Source: Dehalococcoidia bacterium
Lineage (GTDB): Bacteria; Chloroflexota; Dehalococcoidia; Tepidiformales; Tepidiformaceae
Direction: 5' to 3'
NCBI GenBank assembly: GCA_020850615.1
Contig: JADZEI010000024.1
Span: 1 to 55,526, forward strand
DNA: 55,526 nucleotides
Position 1 is the first letter of the stretch. Each line of letters opens with the position of its first letter. The translations under genes were made by a program, and so were the position numbers. The notes under the pieces are model-generated. The model was not told the origin of the DNA. It did no database searches and saw nothing but the letters and a program-made list of their open reading frames with translations. Below are positions 51,625-55,526 of this stretch, piece by piece.

Positions 51625-52139
51625 TGCGGGGCCCGGTGGTGGCTCTCCTGGTGGTGTTCGCGGCGCTGCTGCAGGTGACGGTCGCGCCGCTGTTCCCGGT
51701 CCGGGGGGCCGTGCCGGACTTCGTGCTGATGTCGCTGGTGGGGATCGCCGCCTATGCGGGGGCGCGGCCGGCGATGGTGGCGATGCCACTGGCGGCGCTG
51801 TTCACCAGCTTCACGAGCGACCGGGCGCCGGGGTTGCTGATCATCGCTTACCTGCCGCTGCTGCCGCTGGCGTTCGTGCTGGCGGAGGCGAACCTGCCGC
51901 TGAGCCGGTTCGTGCAGACGATGATCGCCGGGGTGGCGACGGGGCTGTGGGCGCGGCTGATGCTGTCGCTGGCGGCGTTCGCGCAGGGAGCCGCGTTTGG
52001 CGTGGGGGACCTCGTCTTTATCGTGATCTTGCCCGGGATGCTGCTCGACTTCATGCTCGTTGCAATGGCATATCTGCCCTTCCGGCTCATCGGCTGGAAC
52101 GCGCAGCCGGTTGGCCTGCAGCGCGGAGGCTGGCTGTGA
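51624..52139 (+). CDS. mreD: Rod shape-determining protein MreD
   Basis: A 171-residue integral membrane protein with about five helices and few charged residues, identified by position between mreC and mrdA and by the general MreD pattern (VAPLFPVRGAVPDFVLMSLVGIAAYAG, then LGARPAMVAMPLAALFTSF-like segments). GTGA coupling to mrdA. Confidence 0.88.
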   Translation: MRGPVVALLVVFAALLQVTVAPLFPVRGAVPDFVLMSLVGIAAYAGARPAMVAMPLAALFTSFTSDRAPGLLIIAYLPLLPLAFVLAEANLPLSRFVQTMIAGVATGLWARLMLSLAAFAQGAAFGVGDLVFIVILPGMLLDFMLVAMAYLPFRLIGWNAQPVGLQRGGWL

Positions 52140-54076
52140 GCATGCTCGACGGCGGCTTCAACGGGCCGCGCACGCCGAGCCGGAACCGGCCGCACGGGAA
52201 CCTGAACATCCTGCGGATTGCAGTGTTCGCGCTTTTCGCGATTTTGGCGGCGCAGCTCGTCCACATGCAGATCGTGAAGGGCGAGGAGTACGCGCGCCGT
52301 TCAGAGCAGAACCACATCACGCGGAAGGACATCCTCCCCGTGCGGGGCGTCATCTACGACCGGGACGGGAACCCGCTGGTGGAGAACGTTGGCGTGTACA
52401 CGGCCGTCGTGACGCCGGTGTTCCTGCCCAGCCTCGACGACGAGGGCGGCGAAGCGGCGCGCTACCGAATCTACCAGAAGATCGAGGAGATTACGGGGAC
52501 GCCGGCGCTGGAGACAGCGGAGCTCGTGAAGACGGCCGAGGAAGACCGGCTCGAGTACCTCGAGATCGCGGTGGCGAAGTACCTGACGAAGGAGCAGGCG
52601 CTGCGGCTCGACGAGGCGAGCACGGAGATGCCGGGCGTGCAGCTGGCGATCAAGCCGGGGCGGAACTACGTCGGCGGGACGGCCTTCAGCCACATCCTCG
52701 GGTACGTGAGCGACCAGCGGCTGGAGGACCGGGCGAAGTACGAGGAGCTCGGCTACGAGCTGAACGAGCCGATCGGCCGGGAGGGCGTGGAGGCGTACTA
52801 CGAGAGCGAGCTGCGCGGCACGAAGGGCTACACCGAGGCCGAGCAGAACGCCGAGGGCACGCTCCTGGAGTCGCTCGGGACGAAGCAGCCGGTGCCGGGG
52901 AACGACCTCGTGCTGGCGATCGATATGGACCTGCAGACGTACGTCGAGGAGCTGCTGGGCGACACGATGGTGGATTCGCAGGCGGCCGCGGCGGTGGTGA
53001 TGAGCCCGAAGACGGGCGAGGTCTACGCGCTGGTGACCCTGCCGGGATACGACAACAACTGGCTGAACCAGCCGGACCTGTACGAGGCTGAGCTGGCGGA
53101 GCTGTTCAAGGAGCGCGAATCCTGGGAGGTGAAGCCGCTGCTGAACCAGGCGCTGGTGCCGCAGGCGCCGGGCTCGACGTTCAAGCTGATCACGGCGGCG
53201 GCGGCGCTGCAGGAAGGGAACATCACGCCGAGCACGTTCCGCGAGGTCTCGAGCATGATCCTGGAGATCAAGGGCGAGAACGGGCAGATCTACGACTTCA
53301 AGGACTGGCGCGCGCACGGCGGGCTGCAGCTGCGCGAGGCGATCGCGGTGTCTTCGAACATCTACATGTACATGGCGTCGTGCGGCATCCCGCAGGAAGG
53401 GATCAGGGGCCTGGGCAAGGACTCCGAGACCTCGGCGACGGTGCTGGCATACTACGCGCGGGCGTTCGGGCTCGGCCCCGCCACGGGCATCGACATCGGC
53501 GGCGAATTCGACGGCCTCGTGCCGGACCCGCGCTGGAAGCGGGAGGCGTATTCGGACCCGATGTGGCCGTCGAGCGAACGCGAGTGGTACTACGCGGACA
53601 CCTGCTTTATGGGCATCGGCCAGTACTCGGTGACGGCGTCGCCGCTGCAGATCGCGACGATGACGGCGGCGGTGGCAAACGGCGGCCAGCTGCTCACGCC
53701 GCACGTACTCAAGGAAGTGCGCCGGCCCGATGGCACGCTCGTGAAGGACGCCCCGGTGAAATCAGAGACGGTGCCGGTGGACCCGCAGTGGCTGCAGGTG
53801 ATCCGCGAAGGGATGCGGATGTGCGCGACGTGGGACTGGGGTGCCTGCGGCAACGCGAACAAGGGGAGCTGGCCGATGGCTGGCAAGACCGGTACGGCGG
53901 AGTACACCAACCACAACGGCCATCTGACGGAGCACGCCTGGTTCACCGGGTTCGCGCCGTACGACGACCCTGAGGTGGTGGTGACGGTCTACTTCGAGAC
54001 GGGCTGGGGCGGCACGAAAGCGGCACCGGTCGCGGGTGAGATCCTCAAGTACTTCGAGGAGAACGTGGCCCCGTGA
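52136..54076 (+). CDS. mrdA: Penicillin-binding protein 2 (elongasome transpeptidase)
   Basis: A 646-residue class B PBP that cross-links peptidoglycan during elongation. One N-terminal helix (about 25-43), the dimerisation/pedestal region with LPVRGVIYDRDGNPL, and the transpeptidase domain with nucleophile S347 in PGSTFK, SSN in AVSSNIYMY, and KTGTAEY near residue 588. The GTG at 52136 has GGAGG 7 nt upstream and overlaps the mreD stop. An ATG at 52142 is also possible. Confidence 0.95.
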   Translation: MSMLDGGFNGPRTPSRNRPHGNLNILRIAVFALFAILAAQLVHMQIVKGEEYARRSEQNHITRKDILPVRGVIYDRDGNPLVENVGVYTAVVTPVFLPSLDDEGGEAARYRIYQKIEEITGTPALETAELVKTAEEDRLEYLEIAVAKYLTKEQALRLDEASTEMPGVQLAIKPGRNYVGGTAFSHILGYVSDQRLEDRAKYEELGYELNEPIGREGVEAYYESELRGTKGYTEAEQNAEGTLLESLGTKQPVPGNDLVLAIDMDLQTYVEELLGDTMVDSQAAAAVVMSPKTGEVYALVTLPGYDNNWLNQPDLYEAELAELFKERESWEVKPLLNQALVPQAPGSTFKLITAAAALQEGNITPSTFREVSSMILEIKGENGQIYDFKDWRAHGGLQLREAIAVSSNIYMYMASCGIPQEGIRGLGKDSETSATVLAYYARAFGLGPATGIDIGGEFDGLVPDPRWKREAYSDPMWPSSEREWYYADTCFMGIGQYSVTASPLQIATMTAAVANGGQLLTPHVLKEVRRPDGTLVKDAPVKSETVPVDPQWLQVIREGMRMCATWDWGACGNANKGSWPMAGKTGTAEYTNHNGHLTEHAWFTGFAPYDDPEVVVTVYFETGWGGTKAAPVAGEILKYFEENVAP

Positions 54077-55263
54077 GCATCACGTTCGACAGCGGCGGCG
54101 GGCGGGGGGGCTGGGCCTCGGGGCTGGGCGGCGCGCGCTCGGGGCGGCACTTCTACCGCGGCTGGGACCGCTTCGACTTCGTGATGACGCTGGCGGCGAT
54201 CGGCCTGGTGGTGTACGGGCTGGTGCTGATCCACAGCGGGTCGAGCCGGTTCTACGAGGGCAGCCTGACGACCTTTTCGAACCCGGTGGCGAAGCAGGCG
54301 GTGTTCGCGATCTTCGGGCTGGGCGTGATGCTGGTGGTCTCGAAGATCGACTACCACTACCTGATCCACTACTCGTGGATCCTGTACATCGGCGGCGTCA
54401 TCTCGCTGGTCGCGATCCTCGCGATCGGGCAGACGCAGTTCGGTTCGACGCGGTGGTTCGCGGTCGGGCCGATCCAGGTCCAGCCGTCGGAGTTCGCGAA
54501 GCTGGCGACGATCCTGCTGCTGGCGCGGTTCTTCAGCGAGCACGGCGGCGACGCGAAGGACCTGAAGACGCTGGTGCTGTCGTTCGCGATCGTGCTGCCG
54601 GCGTTCGGGCTGGTGTTCATCCAGCCGGACCTCGGGACGAGCATCGTGTTCCTCTGCCTGTGGCTCGGGATCGTGGTCATCGCGGGGGTGAGCCGGAAGC
54701 ACCTGATGGTGCTGTTCGCGGTGGGCATCGCGCTCCTGCCGTTCGCGTGGACGTTCGGCGTGGCGGACTACCAGATCAGCCGCATCTCGGTGCTGGTGGA
54801 CCCGGACGAGGACCCGCTCGGCGAGGGGTACAACGTGCTCCAGTCACAGATCGCCGTGGGGTCGGGCGAGCTGTGGGGCAAGGGGCTTGGGAACGGCGAG
54901 CAGACGCAGTACGGCTACCTGAAGGTGGCGACGAAGGACTTCATCTTCAGCCTGCTGGGCGAGGAGCTGGGGTTCGTGGGCGCGCTGGGGCTGTTCGCGC
55001 TGTTCATCCTCTTATTGATGCGAGGGATACGTGCCGCGCAGATTGCGGGGGACGTTGCGGGGCAGCTGACCGCGGTCGGGATCGTGGTGATGATCCTGAT
55101 GCAGGCGTTCATCAACATCGCGGTGAACGTGAGCCTGTTCCCGGTGACGGGTATCCCGCTGCCGCTGGTGAGCCAGGGCGGCTCGTCGCTGGTGACGGTG
55201 TTCCTGGCGCTGGGGATTTTGCAGAGCATCGTGATGCGGCATCGGGCGTACCGGCAGAACTAG
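54073..55263 (+). CDS. rodA: Rod shape-determining protein RodA (SEDS glycosyltransferase)
   Basis: A 396-residue SEDS polymerase with ten helices that extends glycan strands with PBP2. Family motifs are RWFAVGPIQVQPSEFAKLATILLLARFF, FIQPDLGTSIVF, GYNVLQSQIAVGSGELWGKGLGNGEQTQYGYLKVATKDFIFSLLGEELGF and VSLFPVTGIPLPLVSQGGSSL. GTGA coupling to mrdA. The Gly-rich N-terminal 25 residues before the first helix are unusual but cytoplasmic. Confidence 0.95.
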   Translation: MSITFDSGGGRGGWASGLGGARSGRHFYRGWDRFDFVMTLAAIGLVVYGLVLIHSGSSRFYEGSLTTFSNPVAKQAVFAIFGLGVMLVVSKIDYHYLIHYSWILYIGGVISLVAILAIGQTQFGSTRWFAVGPIQVQPSEFAKLATILLLARFFSEHGGDAKDLKTLVLSFAIVLPAFGLVFIQPDLGTSIVFLCLWLGIVVIAGVSRKHLMVLFAVGIALLPFAWTFGVADYQISRISVLVDPDEDPLGEGYNVLQSQIAVGSGELWGKGLGNGEQTQYGYLKVATKDFIFSLLGEELGFVGALGLFALFILLLMRGIRAAQIAGDVAGQLTAVGIVVMILMQAFINIAVNVSLFPVTGIPLPLVSQGGSSLVTVFLALGILQSIVMRHRAYRQN

Positions 55264-55396
55264 GGGATTCGGGCGCCGGGTGAGCGGTAGGCGCCGGTGA
55301 GTGCGAGTTGGCAACCAAGGGGGTCGCGAGCCCTTCCTCACGGTCGGGCTACTGATGAGTCGCCGGGTGGGCGGGGTTCGCGCTACGCGGGCGCCT
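55264..55396 (-). repeat. Partial copy of the terminal tandem-repeat unit
   Basis: Read on the minus strand, 55326-55356 gives CATCAGTAGCCCGACC, then GTGAGGAAGGGCTCGC, the same phrase as at 188-219 on the left. The rest of the 133 bp is unexplained and contains no gene. Confidence 0.6.
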
Positions 55397-55526
55397 GCCC
55401 TCCCTATACGTCGTGGGGAGTGGTTGGGACGTGCCCGTTTGCCGGACGGGGTGTCTTCTACCACTTGCCGGCCACCCTGCCGGGAGCACCTGCGCTCCCT
55501 TGTGCTCCGAGCACCTCGTTAGGACC
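55397..55526 (-). repeat. Terminal inverted repeat, right copy
   Basis: The reverse complement matches 4-133 with four mismatches, including the GTGCTC-G-GAGCAC hairpin and the nested AGTGGT/ACCACT palindrome. It ends exactly at the window end. Confidence 0.85.

Overview
The window is a high-G+C (roughly 70% by eye), gene-dense bacterial chromosome segment of 55.5 kb. It looks like Chloroflexota, perhaps Dehalococcoidia/Tepidiformia. The reasons are a GuaB3-type IMP dehydrogenase relative, an F420-type luciferase-like oxidoreductase, two amidohydrolase-2 proteins, an AmaP-like protein beside ScpB, a split MaoC-type pair and a complete rod-shape operon. The taxonomic call is inference. No rRNA, tRNA, CRISPR array, transposase or phage gene was seen.

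Layout. 1-358: terminal repeat block. 359-9967: metabolic and membrane genes (split hotdog hydratase, cysteine desulfurase, GNAT, terpene-cyclase-like protein, hydrolase-cyclase fusion, SDR, SGNH hydrolase, a polytopic membrane protein carrying REP palindromes inside its frame, amidohydrolase). 10191-24840: nitronate monooxygenase-like enzyme, ComM-type ATPase, a region with LexA-type operators and a small membrane protein, RelA/SpoT, the hisS-prfA-prmC-HAD operon, the convergent guaB3-hypothetical-HIT operon, rsmI, and a low-G+C stretch holding a composite open frame. 24869-33119: KtrAB-like potassium uptake, inositol-phosphatase family protein, zinc-ribbon protein, SDR, DHA2 efflux pump, FakA-like kinase. 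33158-47388: rpmB, a 0.5-kb non-coding region, nitroreductase and F420-type oxidoreductase, GT87, ispD-ispF, DUF2851 with an XRE regulator, M23 lipoprotein, GerW-like protein, mtaB-amaP-like-scpB-DUF503, a second amidohydrolase, hisH-hisA. 47480-55263: ligA and mreB-mreC-mreD-mrdA-rodA. 55264-55526: an inverted copy of the left terminal repeat.

How genes work together. mreBCD-mrdA-rodA is the elongasome. hisS-prfA-prmC couples tRNA charging with release-factor maturation. ispD-ispF are two steps of the MEP isoprenoid pathway. hisH-hisA are two histidine-pathway functions. ktrA-trkH is a potassium channel with its gating ring. Genes are tightly packed, with many ATGA/GTGA overlaps.

Window-scale patterns. 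(i) About a dozen genes without a Shine-Dalgarno have a -10-like hexamer ending 6-7 nt before the start codon, which suggests widespread leaderless transcription. Genes with longer leaders carry GGAGG-type sites. (ii) G/C strand bias flips near 31.2-32 kb from C-rich to G-rich on the + strand regardless of gene orientation, as at a replication origin. About 2 kb downstream is a non-coding region with eight same-strand TGTGG words. (iii) A 130-bp inverted repeat forms both ends of the window.
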